A program made the position numbers and the translations under genes. DNA of 64,000 nucleotides, from contig JASCIV010000038.1 in assembly GCA_030374735.1 (NCBI GenBank), positions 1-64,000 of the forward strand, given 5' to 3'. This document shows positions 41,090-51,710 of the stretch, in pieces (the stretch's first letter is position 1; each line of letters begins with the position of its first letter). The DNA comes from Gracilaria caudata (taxonomy: Eukaryota; Rhodophyta; Florideophyceae; Gracilariales; Gracilariaceae). Under the pieces are notes generated by a model, which was not told the DNA's origin, ran no database searches, and worked only from the letters and a program-made list of their open reading frames with translations.

Positions 41090-42938
41090 GCTGAGTTCTC
41101 GTTAAGACTACACGAAGGCGAATTGACGCGCGCTTTGGTTCAAAGCTGCAGTCAATATCGTGCAGATGAAATGGTCCAGACGGTGTGTCAGACTGCTTCG
41201 CCTTATATGCTAGCTTTCGGGGTTCGGACGTGAACTTCATCGAGATGGTCAGCGGAAGCAAGCGTGACACAACAAGAGGTGAAGGTATCACAAGAGATAC
41301 GGTGGCACACGACACTGGTGGCTTATCCCAGGCTTATCCTTATTTCCAGAGAAAGGTCCTTTCTGTTGCGTAAAAAGTTTTCCAGCCTTCTCTCACACGC
41401 TGTGTAACATTCCGAAAGTAGCGTACCCTTCGTAAATGTCCAATTTGGGCAAGTCCAAATCTCAAGCCAACTCACAACCTAACGAATCCTGTGACACGGC
41501 GCGCTGAGTCACAAAGCTTTTTTTTAAAAAAAAAAATGAACTCATTCTCCTGCGACAGCCAACGTGTTTTGCGTTCTGCATCCCGGTCCGGGATCGAACA
41601 CGTCGGCGAGCAAAACGCAAGCAAAACGCAAAACACGTTGGCTGTCGGCGAGCAAAACTCCAAGAGGATACAACACAGCCGAGAATAGATAGACTCAATG
41701 ATCTATCATCATGATACACACTGAACCCAGCGGATGGTAAACGGCTTGATCATCGCCGTGCGTCGACCTGCTTCACATAAGCTAACCATCGCGAACAGCG
41801 ACTAAAAGAATTGTCAATCTGTGGCACGACGTTAGCCAAGGCCCTTGGCCCAAGGGTAGTTAAACTATTGCACCTGAAAAAGATAGTAAACATTTTCGTT
41901 CTAATCAGGTTACGGATAATGAAGCTGAAAAACGTGAATTGCGCTGCGCAACAAATCGTGGAGAGCAAGGGAAAAAAGTTTTTCCTCTCCCGTGTTCATC
42001 CTTTAAGATTGCGCTACGAAGACAGGACCCTGCAAGAAGAATATACTGCCGGCTTGCTGGAAGACAGTGGACAAGAAGTCTCGACAAAAGCTTCCACATC
42101 ACATTGGTGTGCGTGCAACAACAATGACGTTCAAATGGCTGATGCAATGTCGAAGTAGCTGAGCAACTGACTCCGGCCCGATTCGATGGACACCTGGGAT
42201 AGCTAAGAAAGGTAAGAGGGCGATTAGGAGTTCGCACTGTAGAAATACGCTTTATCCTCACTCTCCCCTCACCTTGCAATTTACTGAAAGAGGTTTGTAT
42301 TTGTCCGCAATTTGCGAGCATTAATGCCATGTTGCTTACGGTGTGTTCCCTCGATAAACATCTTCAGCTCTCTAGAGAATCATTCGTCCCCACCAATTTT
42401 TTCGGGACATTGTCTCACAAACGTGCTCTCCTAAACTGAGATCATCCAAAAACTGACTACTGCTGCACTCCGCACACTCTTTGAACCTCATAGAGAAAGT
42501 TTACGAGAGCACGTTTGTGCGAACGTGGCAGCAGGAAGGAATTTGGAACGCAGGTGTTCACACTTGCTTACATCACCAGCACATTTGGTATTACCCTTGG
42601 TACGACGGCACGTGGCACGTGCCGAACGTTTCTCGCCGTTGATGGAGGCAAGCTGTTCGCACAAACTGTACCAACGAGTACTGACACGTCACGTCACGTT
42701 GAGCCTGAGCTGACGCTGCAAATTATGCGCGATAGCCCTTGTATAGAAAAACAATCGTTTGCGACAGGAGTGGTTGCCAACACCGCCAACGCGGGCGTCT
42801 ACTTCCGCAGGAAATCACTGCAGCATCTTTCGCATACAACCCGTCGAAAGTTCGCTTCCTTATTCACGCCGCAGCCCGTTCTTGAACTCTTAGAGCTAGT
42901 GCCCGACATTTCCAAACGCCGCCCATTCTCCGCTGAGC
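41090..42938. other. Gene-poor region with a fold-back element
   Basis: About 1.85 kb between SSADH and a DMT transporter. It contains GTAGCGTACCCTTCGTA (41418-41434), a T9A11 run (about 41520-41538), a 22-bp-arm fold-back (41554-41646), TACCCTTG words at 41850 and 42592, and open frames (41811-42158, 42515-42961) that start at non-ATG codons or have no recognisable domain. No gene is supported. Confidence 0.5.
41554..41658. repeat. Fold-back element: 22-bp perfect inverted arms plus direct repeats
   Basis: The arm 41554-41575 is the exact reverse complement of 41625-41646. The 49-bp interior holds the small palindrome TCCCGGTCCGGGA (41581-41593). GTCGGCGAGCAAAAC occurs twice as a direct repeat, at 41602-41616 and 41644-41658. 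The interior also repeats GCAAAACGC. This could be a miniature fold-back transposon remnant or a structured RNA. No target-site duplication is evident. Confidence 0.75.
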
Positions 42939-43991
42939 ATGCGACCACTCCATGCGGATGACCTACCTCCGCAATTCAATGAAAGTCAAGAAACCATTCC
43001 ACTTTTGGCGCCACAGAAGTCACGACCTACTGACCATGTCCATAGTCTACGTCAAGCGGCTTTTAACCCGCAACTGTTCGGCTATTCTATGATGCTCTTC
43101 TCCGCAATGTGTCACGCTCTAATGTCTTTTTTCGTGCATCTCAGTGAGACTCATTTCGGCTTTCCAACTGGCAGTGCAATTTTGGTTCGTGGATTGGTTG
43201 AGATCACATTGGCGACACTGTATCTGTACAATAACGTTGATATTGGTTCGTATCTTTCTGATATTACACCGTCTATGACGCTCTCTCTAGTGTCTAGAGG
43301 CGTGTTTGGTAGCACGGGGGTCATATGCTTGGTAGCTGCCCTGCATTTCATTCCTGTCGGAGACGCTGTAACACTGTTCTTTTGTAATCCTGCAATTACG
43401 ATGGCTCTGTGCGCAATATTTTTACAGGAGCCTATCGGAGGATTAGATTGTCTAAGTCTGCTGGTATGTTTCCTCGGCGTAGTTCTTGTTTCACGGCCTA
43501 CTTTTTTCCACTTCCCTTGGCAAGCAGACACGAAAGAGAACGTGACACCCATGTCAATGACAGGGGTATTACTAGCGTTACTGGGTGCCTTTCTAAACGC
43601 ATCGGCGGCCACAGTAACACGTCGAATGGGTCTCAGAATGCATTTTATGATCAACGGAATCTCATTGTCAGTTTGCATGCTTCTAATCGCCTTTGCGTTA
43701 AACAGAACTGAAAACTATGTTCAGTTGTACACCAATATCGCCGGCACTCTATTAGCTTCTCTTGGATCAATGGCCGGGTTTTGTAGTCAGGGCTTCATGA
43801 ACAAGGGGTTGCAGTATTGTCGTGGGGGGCCTGGCTTACTGATTAGAAGTCTAAGCATTCCGTTTTCTTATTTGCTTGGGCTTAGCTTTCTCGGCGAGAG
43901 ATTCTCTGCAGAGACGCTATTCGGCGTGCTGCTGGTGTTTGCTTCAAGTGCAATGATTGCGTTGCGCGAGTTCGTGACCCGCGGTTCCTGA
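42939..43991 (+). CDS. Drug/metabolite transporter (EamA, SLC35G-like)
   Basis: A 350-residue membrane protein with about ten hydrophobic segments forming two EamA halves. Landmarks: FGYSMMLFSAMCHALMSFFV (TM1), SAILVRGLVEI, RGVFGSTGVICLVAALHFIP, FFCNPAITMALCAIFLQEP (end of half 1), CLSLLVCFLGVVLVSRP, and in half 2 LLIRSLSIPFSYLLGLSF and LGERFSAETLFGVLLVFASS. The arrangement resembles SLC35G/EamA exporters; substrate unknown. The ATG at 42939 gives a short cytosolic N-terminus (about 45 residues). An open frame just upstream (42515-42961) is in another frame and has no ATG at its start. Confidence 0.88.
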   Translation: MRPLHADDLPPQFNESQETIPLLAPQKSRPTDHVHSLRQAAFNPQLFGYSMMLFSAMCHALMSFFVHLSETHFGFPTGSAILVRGLVEITLATLYLYNNVDIGSYLSDITPSMTLSLVSRGVFGSTGVICLVAALHFIPVGDAVTLFFCNPAITMALCAIFLQEPIGGLDCLSLLVCFLGVVLVSRPTFFHFPWQADTKENVTPMSMTGVLLALLGAFLNASAATVTRRMGLRMHFMINGISLSVCMLLIAFALNRTENYVQLYTNIAGTLLASLGSMAGFCSQGFMNKGLQYCRGGPGLLIRSLSIPFSYLLGLSFLGERFSAETLFGVLLVFASSAMIALREFVTRGS

Positions 43992-44336
43992 TGAGCAGGC
44001 GGCAGGGTCGCACGTCACGCGAACGAGCTCTTTTCCCAGCGTATACAGTGTACACTATACACGTGGTTATTCGTTAGATAGCATGACATCAATTTGTCGT
44101 CTAACATGCCATTGCACGCTCATTGGATGCACCTCTGTAAAATCAATGCGCTGTCGTCAACCGCTCGTTCTGCTGGGCATCGCATCGCAGCTGCGAACCT
44201 CAAAGTGAAGCTCGAACCCATTGCTCGCCACTTCGCCGCGTCCCCTTCCCGCACGGAGATTCTGTTTCTCACTGGCAGCCAGCACACTAACATCACGAGG
44301 TCACCAAGCTTAACCTACAACTTTCTTCATCCGAAA
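43992..44336. other. Short intergenic region before ribulose-phosphate 3-epimerase
   Basis: The epimerase frame is open from 44094, but its non-conserved upstream part is probably 5' untranslated. A small AC/GT-rich palindromic stretch (GTATACAGTGTACACTATAC) lies at about 44041-44060. Confidence 0.45.
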
Positions 44337-45155
44337 ATGGGAATCACCGCCTTCGTAGCCCCGACCTCTCTAATCAAACGCACCGTTTTCGCCCCAGCAG
44401 CTCCTCAACGGCCCGCCACATGCACTCGTCCACATCGCGCCGCTCCAAGAGCCGCCGTTGACGTGCCAGCTCCAGCGAAGGGACAGGTCGTCGTCTCTCC
44501 TTCAATTCTCTCGGCAAATTTTTCAAAGCTTGGAGAAGAAGTGCGCGCCATCGATGCAGCGGGATGTGACTGGGTTCATGTCGATGTCATGGATGGTCGG
44601 TTTGTACCAAACATAACGATTGGCCCATTGGTTGTCAAGGCGCTCCGACCGGTGACGAACAAACCGCTTGATGTTCATCTTATGATTGTTGAACCAGAGC
44701 TTATCATTCCAGAATTTGTTAAGGCCGGTGCTGACATTATTTCTGTACATTGTGAGGGAGAAAGTACCATTCATCTTCACAGAACTCTCAATCTCATCAG
44801 GGATCTTGGATGTAAGGCTGGCGTTGTTCTCAATCCGGCTACTCCAGCATCTGCCATTGAATACGTTCTTGATCTTTGTGACCTTGTGCTCGTCATGTCA
44901 GTAAACCCTGGCTTTGGCGGACAAGGTTTTATCGAATCTGTCGTACCGAAGATCGCTGCAATCCGAAAAATGGCTGATGAGCGTGGTCTCAATCCATGGA
45001 TTGAGGTTGATGGTGGCATCAAAGGACATAACGCGTATAAGGTTGTAGAAGCTGGTGCAAACTCTATTGTATCAGGGTCTGGAGTCTTTGGCGCATCGGA
45101 CTATGCCGATGCTATTGCTGAGATTCGCGCTGCAAAACGTCCTGCTCTGGTGTAG
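44337..45155 (+). CDS. RPE: Ribulose-phosphate 3-epimerase, plastid
   Basis: Interconverts ribulose 5-phosphate and xylulose 5-phosphate in the Calvin cycle and oxidative pentose pathway. The ATG at 44337 gives 272 residues with a transit peptide ([15 protein letters not shown], then Ala/Pro/Arg-rich) of red algal type. The mature TIM barrel begins [18 protein letters not shown]. It keeps [44 protein letters not shown] and [20 protein letters not shown], the metal- and phosphate-binding loops. An upstream in-frame ATG (44094 frame) would add about 80 residues unrelated to the family. Intronless; converges on the Sac1 gene. Confidence 0.96.
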   Translation: MGITAFVAPTSLIKRTVFAPAAPQRPATCTRPHRAAPRAAVDVPAPAKGQVVVSPSILSANFSKLGEEVRAIDAAGCDWVHVDVMDGRFVPNITIGPLVVKALRPVTNKPLDVHLMIVEPELIIPEFVKAGADIISVHCEGESTIHLHRTLNLIRDLGCKAGVVLNPATPASAIEYVLDLCDLVLVMSVNPGFGGQGFIESVVPKIAAIRKMADERGLNPWIEVDGGIKGHNAYKVVEAGANSIVSGSGVFGASDYADAIAEIRAAKRPALV

Positions 45156-45585
45156 TGCATGCAATTCACTTCTGCAAAAGTCTCTGTCATCTGCTTTTTT
45201 GTGTTTTTGCTATGGAGTAGCCAAGTTCTCACTTCTGGATGCCGGCAGTAAACATATTTGATTTCATGAGATCGTCAGTTATGGCCACCCTTTGTACGTC
45301 CCGCATCCCTCGAGCATACGTGTTTGTGCGTAAATCTGCACGTACATCTCACATCGCGTCCTTCAGACTTCCTCCTTGTATCCGTTTGTGTCAGATCTAA
45401 TGTGAATGACAAACAAGGCGTACTTTCAAACGAACACACGAGGCCGACTTCTCATGGACCCTTCCAGGTCTCGAGCACAGGAATCGTTCTCGCTGCGCCG
45501 CATGACTGGGACAAAGATGCTGCTGTTCATCATAAGTTTACAACAGGGATTCCTTGGAGACGCTTGTCAATCAACCCACCTGCCT
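45156..45585. other. Convergent spacer RPE / Sac1
   Basis: It holds two 3' ends; nothing else is recognised. Overlapping plus-strand frames (45324-45593, 45406-45615) look spurious. Confidence 0.45.
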
Positions 45586-47433
45586 CTAATTAGTTCCGTC
45601 AAGTCTTGGTCGTGAAACGAGTTTATGCCCAACAGTCAACATCAACCTGAAGAACATGACCATCCCAGCCCCTCCCAATCCCATAATCGCGTACTTTGTT
45701 TTCACTGCTTTGATCCCAAGAGAGGCGATACAAACCATCGCAAAGCAAAACAGAACAAGGTGCGGCAGATATCTCTCCCAGAACAGCAGCGGCTCAGCCT
45801 TAGACTTGATTACACTCAGCGAGCGTTGGGCACCAGGAGATCCGGATGTTCCAGGTATAGGAACTACACCTAGCATGATATCAATCCCGTCTTGTCTTTG
45901 GCCGTCTAAAAAGTTTTGATACATGTAGCGACGAATAGCCCGCATTCCGTCTTGAGCCATCCCAATCTTAGATCTCTTACCCGTGCGTGTAAAGTCCGTC
46001 TTGAGGGCTCCTGAACCGGCGTACACTCGAGACAAAGCATCGGCATGATCAGCCCAGGTCTCCTTGAACTGCTTTTCGAAGGCCTGGAATTTAGATGTGG
46101 AACAAGAGTCCACGTCGCTATCCAGTACACCCATCACCTTCAGGGCCGCATCCATGATCTGATGGGCAATAGCGCTTTGCACAACGTTAGTCCGATCCAA
46201 ACTGTCTACGCAGTTAGTTCGCACAACACCTCTTTGACGCCGAGAAATACCAGATGCAGTTCCATCTTTGGTATAGAAGTAGCTGTAAGCGCTCAAGTCT
46301 GAATCAATAGAAGGCAGCAAATCTTGATCTACTTTCTCATACTTCATCCCTTTCGTTTTGGAATGGAAGTCCCAAGGAACAAAGTGAAGCTTTGAGTTTT
46401 GCATTAGCTCAACCGCGGTTTTCAGCCCATCAAAAAGCGCCACTTCGCCGCCTTTGCCATCAATGAGGGAAATCGCAGTAACTGGCCCGTATTGCTCGAA
46501 AAGAGAATCAAAATGCTTTTCGAAGGCCATCTGGCACAACCCGCCCTTTCCACCAGAGTCAACTTCTTTAAGTGTAGGCTTTGGTTTGTACTTAATGTTC
46601 GCTTCCTGCTTCCATAGTAATGGTACGCTTCCCCGGATTTGAATGTAGCTCGAGTAGGCATCTCCGTGACTCACTATTTGCTCCGTTTCGACAAAATTGC
46701 TCACGTTGCCTTGTTTATCTGCACCGCGAGCTGTATATCTCAAGCCAGGCCGATCAGCACATCTGCGAGAGATCAATGCAAGCTCAACAGATTTGCCGTT
46801 CACGACGCCTGAGCGAACATCAACATATCCAAGGATTAATGGAACAAGCCATGAGACGGCACCAACCTCTATTAGTTTCTTCGCAGCATAACGATTCCAA
46901 ACGAATCTGAGGTCGGCGCGTGCAAAATCAGGCGCGGCGGCGGCGTCATCGCTGGCAGAGGCAGCATCTGCTCGCTTCTGTGCTGATTTGGTAAGGTCAA
47001 GATCGTGGGAAAAGTAATACCCGGGAAGGGCCACAGCGGCGTTGATCATTCCCCTGACAACAGATTCTTCTGAAATATTCTGCTTTGTCAGGTTGAGATC
47101 AAGTGCTTGACGCTTAAGATGCTTCGCTCCTCGAACGGGTATAGCTTCTAGCTTTTGTACGCGCCATACAGTCTGTTCCATGATTGTACCTACTTGTTTA
47201 CGTTTTGTGATGACGAGCAAGTAGGCATCGTGCATGGAGTCAACATAACCAACGAGACCGTAGATAACGCGCCGGGTGTCGGGCTCTGCGAGAGCGGCAC
47301 ATTCATTACGATCAAGAAGAGAGACCTTGAGATTTGATCGGTCGATGAAAAGAACTTGCTTTTCAGGAAGGTCACAGGCGGCAGGCTCCACAGTCAACCA
47401 TCGCGGAGAAGTGGAAAGCACAAAGGAATCCAT
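45586..47433 (-). CDS. SAC1: Sac1-type phosphoinositide phosphatase
   Basis: Integral ER/Golgi lipid phosphatase that removes phosphate from phosphatidylinositol 4-phosphate. The frame opens at 47640 (684 codons), but the conserved protein starts near MDSFVLSTSPRWLTVEP. The ATG at 47433 (or 47439) is therefore preferred; the upstream 67 residues are Pro/Arg-rich. The SAC domain contains LVGYVDSMHDAYLLVITKR, DLRFVWNRYAAKKL, SRRCADRPGLRYTARGADKQ and the catalytic RTNCVDSLDRTNVVQ (C-x5-R, Cys477 counted from 47640). The C-terminus has two hydrophobic segments (LPHLVLFCFAMVCIASLG and YAIMGLGGAGMVMFFRLML) as in yeast and animal Sac1. Intronless. Confidence 0.93.
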   Translation of the reverse strand: MDSFVLSTSPRWLTVEPAACDLPEKQVLFIDRSNLKVSLLDRNECAALAEPDTRRVIYGLVGYVDSMHDAYLLVITKRKQVGTIMEQTVWRVQKLEAIPVRGAKHLKRQALDLNLTKQNISEESVVRGMINAAVALPGYYFSHDLDLTKSAQKRADAASASDDAAAAPDFARADLRFVWNRYAAKKLIEVGAVSWLVPLILGYVDVRSGVVNGKSVELALISRRCADRPGLRYTARGADKQGNVSNFVETEQIVSHGDAYSSYIQIRGSVPLLWKQEANIKYKPKPTLKEVDSGGKGGLCQMAFEKHFDSLFEQYGPVTAISLIDGKGGEVALFDGLKTAVELMQNSKLHFVPWDFHSKTKGMKYEKVDQDLLPSIDSDLSAYSYFYTKDGTASGISRRQRGVVRTNCVDSLDRTNVVQSAIAHQIMDAALKVMGVLDSDVDSCSTSKFQAFEKQFKETWADHADALSRVYAGSGALKTDFTRTGKRSKIGMAQDGMRAIRRYMYQNFLDGQRQDGIDIMLGVVPIPGTSGSPGAQRSLSVIKSKAEPLLFWERYLPHLVLFCFAMVCIASLGIKAVKTKYAIMGLGGAGMVMFFRLMLTVGHKLVSRPRLDGTN

Positions 47434-48089
47434 GGCCATCTGCGTGGAGGCAGGCTGATGAGGACGCACAGGGATTTCGTCAAGAACACGAAAAGAAGGG
47501 CGAACAGGAGCGGTTGTGAGAGGGTGTCGTATGGGTCGGAACGGCGAACAGCGATTGCGACGAGTTAAACAGCGATGAGGTTGGAAAGGACATGCACTCG
47601 AAATGAAAGATGGGGCACCAACTCGTTTGTCCCGGGACATCAGTGACGAGCTTTGCGGGAATATGCTGTTGCCGAGAGCATGTCGATTGATTCGAATCCA
47701 CGAGGAGTGCCCGCAGAGATGACGGCGATACCAAGGGACAGGGTACCTTTGTACCTTGTATCACTGCTTTACAGCTCTCAGCTCACCAAGCGAAGTGTCT
47801 GTTGTGCTCTTTGGTTCAAACTTGAACACGTCCGCGGGGACCGTTGCGCTCGACCGAAACAAACCTCTCATAAAATTTTTCCAAAAACTGCGTTGTGCAT
47901 CCTCTCCACAGGACCTGTCGACGTGGACCTTTCCTCACTCCTTTCCAACTTACAATGTAAGTTGAGGCGATTCAGTTTCGTCATGATGAGCGGAGACAAG
48001 CAAGGTCAGACAAGCTTTCTTCAAACCAATTCGTTTCAAACGAGTTGGTTATCTTCGAGGGCAAGCACAATCGTCCCGGGACGTGAAGA
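47434..48089. promoter_or_regulatory. Divergent upstream region Sac1 / TMEM222-like
   Basis: About 650 bp between the preferred starts of two divergent genes. The 146-codon plus-strand frame (47653-48093) ends inside the TMEM222-like start and has no recognisable domain. Confidence 0.4.
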
Positions 48090-48794
48090 ATGACAGAGAT
48101 TAGAGCGAACACCGAGGGAGTTGTTTACCTCGAAGACAGCGGCGAGCGACATCCGTATTCTGTTGTATGGACTACACTGCCTTTGGTATCATGGTTTGTA
48201 CCATTTGTGGGTCACATGGGCATTGCGGACTCACGGGGGCTTGTGTACGATTTTTCCGGACCGTATCAGGTAAGGAAGAGGTGTCTCAAGATGAGTCAGA
48301 TAACCATACAATGCTCGCTTGCGAACTAAGGCTGACCATTCGCTATTCTGTGCACGCAACTGCGAAAATTCTATTGTTCGACGTATGTCGGCTATGAGTA
48401 GGTTACAGTGGGGAGATTCATGTGCGGACCTGCGAAACGCACCTGGCGTTTGGATGTTAACGAAATTCATACTGCTGGTGACTCAACTTCAGACTTCGAA
48501 CAGAAAACTCATTCGAAGACTCTAGCCGAGCGTTATGACCAGGCAGTCATCGATGCCTCCAAGATTTATGGCAAGCGAATGCACAATCTTGTATGCGACA
48601 ATTGCCATAGCCATGTGGCAACAGTTCTAAACTTACTTGAATACGAAGGTTATTCAAACTGGAACCAAATACGTGTGTTCTGGAGGATATGGATTAGAGG
48701 GAAGTGGACTTCAAAACGACAGGCGGTTGTTGTGTTTGCGCCACTGCTGATTGTTATCGTCATCGTGGTGGGAGTGGTGGCAGGCCTCGCTTAA
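48090..48794 (+). CDS. TMEM222/RTE1-family membrane protein (DUF778)
   Basis: Exons 48090-48269 and 48402-48794 are joined over a 132-nt intron (GTAAGG donor, TAG acceptor) to give 190 residues. Blocks shared with TMEM222 and plant RTE1: YSVVWTTLPLVSWFVPFVGHMGIA, LVYDFSGPYQ continuing across the splice to VTVGRFMCGPAKRTWRLD, and VCDNCHSHVATVLN. A C-terminal hydrophobic segment (VVVFAPLLIVIVIVVGVVAG) anchors it in the membrane. In plants RTE1 acts at ER/Golgi membranes to modulate the ETR1 ethylene receptor; animal TMEM222 has no settled function. No role in ethylene signalling is implied here. The acceptor was chosen because it keeps phase and restores the conserved PYQV block. Confidence 0.88.
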
Positions 48795-49990
48795 CCAGTC
48801 CGAGTTTGTCGAAAGGGTAAGCTCTTCAGGAGTGTGCCCACAATTTCGAGAGTACTCGCTTTCTCTGCTGTGCCACTTTTTTCCAGATACATCCAAATCT
48901 GCTGTATGTCTCTGCTCTGAAAAAGTTTCGTGTCTACTCAGCTTTGATGATCGACCTAACCGGAACAATGGTGCGGTGAATACTATTCATTGAATACATC
49001 GATGTATTTCACGCACCACAGCACTATTGCTTGCTTCATGTTTCTAGCACTGCACTATAATAACTGGATGTTGGAACCGATCTGAAGTGTTTGCATCAAT
49101 CGCATGACTGTGAATAAATATCTCCTTCCAATCTGGGAGAGTTTCTTTTCCCAAACCAGGTAGTTTGCTGAAGATAAGCGAGTCGACGCATCGCTGAATG
49201 TGGTTCGCATTCTGTTTCTGTTTCAAACGGTAATTTTTAGATCGCCTGTGGTAAGTGGGAAACTACTCTGCTTCTTGGGCGTAACATGGATCTGTCCCAA
49301 GTGAGGTTTTGAGCATTGATTTTGTTCCGGACATGTCGTTGTTGCATATGCATCGATGCCATAGGCAAAAGAGGTATGTGTTTTTCTAACAAGCAGTTTG
49401 TCATTCAGTTCTGTGCACAGAGGACACCTCAACCTTACCGTTGAGCCCAAGCTAGGCAGGGATAAAGCTACTCAGGGTAAGTTGCACGAGGAAAGGATGC
49501 AATTATGCATGCTGAGCGCCTATCTACCTTTGTCTTTGCTGAGGTGCGTATTTTCACATCTTTGAAGGCAAAGTGTGGTACGTGTGCGGCAGCAAAAACA
49601 CAGACTGGTTTTTCTTTCTTTTTCCTGTCAAAATTGACATGCTTGGGTCCACCATTCATTCCAGCCTCCCTTCTTCGCAAGATGTCAATTCCATGCTTTC
49701 CCCCACACTCCCATCGCCGTCTTCAACCTTCCACCTCGTCTCGTAAGTGCTCTTCATTAGGCAGTGTACGTGAACAAAACTTATCGGAAACGACTCTCGC
49801 TTTCACATATCTAGTTTGCAACCAAGGAACATTTATCAACATTGTACAACCACTATCGTTTGTATTTGCAAGCACAAACTCTGTTCACATGTTTCCAAAC
49901 TGCCGCCTCAGGCAAACGCAATAGACGCGATTACTTCCGATCGGCAACAATCGAAGACGATAGCAGCGCTTTCGCGCGTGGATCTCCGTG
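48795..49990. other. Gene-free region between TMEM222-like and MO25
   Basis: About 1.2 kb without a supportable gene. A 16-bp perfect palindrome (AATACATC followed by GATGTATT) lies at 48993-49008. The 139-codon frame at 49505-49924 shows no domain. Confidence 0.5.
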
Positions 49991-51034
49991 ATGTGGGCTA
50001 AGATCTTCCCTTCAAAACCAAAATCAGCCGAGGATGTGGTACGCGCTTTGCGTGACAGTCTTGAGGAAGGGCGCGGTCAAACAGACGCCAAAGCGATGAA
50101 AAAGATGCACGAAGATGTTTCAAAGGCCATTGGTTCGCTCAAGGTTATGCTGTTTGGCGACGCTAGCAACGACATTGAGGTGAAGCAACAAGACGTAAAC
50201 GATCTGGTGCGGCTTGCTTGTGAGGGCGAACTTTTAAGTCTTATCGCGAAGAATCTTTCTCAAATGGAGTTTGAAACGCGAAAGGACGCGGTGCAAATCT
50301 TCAACAATCTGCTGCGGCGTGAAACGGATGTGAATATGAGCAGCACCGCAGTGGACAAGATAAGCGAAAATGACGGAACGATAATCAAAACGTTAGTAGA
50401 CGGGTATGCAGACGGCGACATTGCTCTCAACTGTGGAGCAATTCTGAGAGAGTGTATACGACATGAGCAATTAGAAAAGCTACTACTGGACAGCGGTTTG
50501 TTTTGGCGATTCTTCGCGCTGGTGGAGGTGAACGACTTTGACGTAGCGAGCGATGCGTTCTCGACTTTCAAAGAGTGTTTGACTCGTCACATGGCGGTGA
50601 GCGCGAGGTTCATAGAAGGTAACATGGATCGGTTTGTACAGAACTACAACGCGTTGCTACAAAGCGCAAATTACGTGACGAGACGGCAGAGCCTAAAACT
50701 ACTAGGTGAGATGCTGTTAGAACGGGCAAATTATCGTATCATGACGCACTACATTGCGTCACCGGGCAATTTGCGCGTGGTGATGAACCTGCTGTTAGAT
50801 AATCGACGAAATATTCAGTTTGAGGCGTTTCACGTGTTTAAGATATTTGTAGCGAACCCGAAGAAGCCGCCTGAAGTAGAACACATCCTGAGGAGAAATA
50901 AGGAACGGATGCTGTCGTACTTGACGGACTTTTTGAGCGACCGGGAGGACGAGCAGTTTCAGGAGGACCGGGAACTTGTATTGCAGGAGATCCGCTCACT
51001 ACAGGACCCTGGAGACGGCACGGGTGCGTCATGA
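49991..51034 (+). CDS. CAB39: MO25/CAB39 scaffold protein
   Basis: Armadillo-type helical repeat scaffold that binds STE20-family kinases, and LKB1-STRAD in animals. It has 347 residues from the ATG at 49991 (MWAKIFPSKPKSAEDVVRAL), close to the usual ~340. Family blocks: VLFG-like MLFGDASNDIEVKQQ, LARLACEG-like VRLACEGELLSLIAKNL, FETRKDAVQIFNNLLRRE, GDIALNCGAILRECIRHE, LLDSGLFWRFFALVEVNDFD, YVTRRQSLKLLGEMLLERAN and FEAFHVFKIFVANPKKPPEV. Intronless. It is the first of three co-directional genes (MO25, Rab7, bZIP) with separate upstream regions, not an operon. Confidence 0.95.
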   Translation: MWAKIFPSKPKSAEDVVRALRDSLEEGRGQTDAKAMKKMHEDVSKAIGSLKVMLFGDASNDIEVKQQDVNDLVRLACEGELLSLIAKNLSQMEFETRKDAVQIFNNLLRRETDVNMSSTAVDKISENDGTIIKTLVDGYADGDIALNCGAILRECIRHEQLEKLLLDSGLFWRFFALVEVNDFDVASDAFSTFKECLTRHMAVSARFIEGNMDRFVQNYNALLQSANYVTRRQSLKLLGEMLLERANYRIMTHYIASPGNLRVVMNLLLDNRRNIQFEAFHVFKIFVANPKKPPEVEHILRRNKERMLSYLTDFLSDREDEQFQEDRELVLQEIRSLQDPGDGTGAS

Positions 51035-51710
51035 TGAACGAACGGTAGAAGTTAGCAAAGTTAGCGGGTGCGAACGTAAACGAATGTTTGAAGCTTGTTG
51101 CGGTTTGTGTAGTTTGTGCGGAAGGATATGAGGGATAACCTTACTCCAAAGAGTCGGAGACAGCACACAGCGAAGCGCATCGGGAGTCCCGATGGACAAT
51201 GCATTGCAGCGGGTGACATGAAGTGCGACGCGACATGGGGATGACAAACGCGACACGATGACGTCTACGTGCGTGGCGTGTGGGGGCGCGAGGCAGCTTC
51301 GCGAGAGGGCCCGACAAAACAGGCGCGCTTGTGGGCTGCTGGAGCGCGATCGAACACAGGTGACGGGCCGTTGGGGCGAGCGCGGGTGAAGTTGACGCAG
51401 TGCGCTTCCATCAGCTGCGGCCGCGCGCGACGGCGTTGCGATGCGAGTCGAGCGCCGAGCGCTGTGAAAGCTGTGGTGTATCAGCCGACGTTGTGCAGTT
51501 GGACGCGCGCCCTTGTAATGCGCCACTGAAGGTGTTACGCGCTTTTATTTTGGCTGCAGTGTGCTGTTTTTGCTTCTTTGCTTGCGGGCGGAGTTGTGTT
51601 GGGAGACGGGGGTTGTTGTGCGGGTGTGTTTGACGACGTGTTAGGGGGACGTTGGGTTTAGGTTATCTTGCGCCGACTGGGCGCTGTTTGTGTTTGTACT
51701 TTTTTTTGTG
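51035..51710. other. Intergenic region MO25 / Rab7
   Basis: A GC-rich stretch without a supportable gene. Long overlapping frames on both strands (for example 51029-51526 minus) reflect low stop-codon density. The last ~100 bases are T/G-rich and probably 5' leader of Rab7. Confidence 0.45.

Noticed and set aside
41581..41605. GGTCCGGGATCGAACACG as a possible reversed tRNA T-loop
   Set aside because: The would-be T-stem does not pair; it is explained by the small palindrome in the fold-back element.
42515..42961. 148-codon frame just upstream of the DMT transporter
   Set aside because: It starts at TTG, has no early ATG, runs in a different frame into the transporter start and has no known domain.
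49505..49924. 139-codon frame upstream of MO25
   Set aside because: No domain or signal; it probably overlaps the MO25 leader by chance.
51029..51526. 165-codon minus-strand frame after MO25
   Set aside because: It is composition-driven, overlaps other open frames and has no recognisable family.
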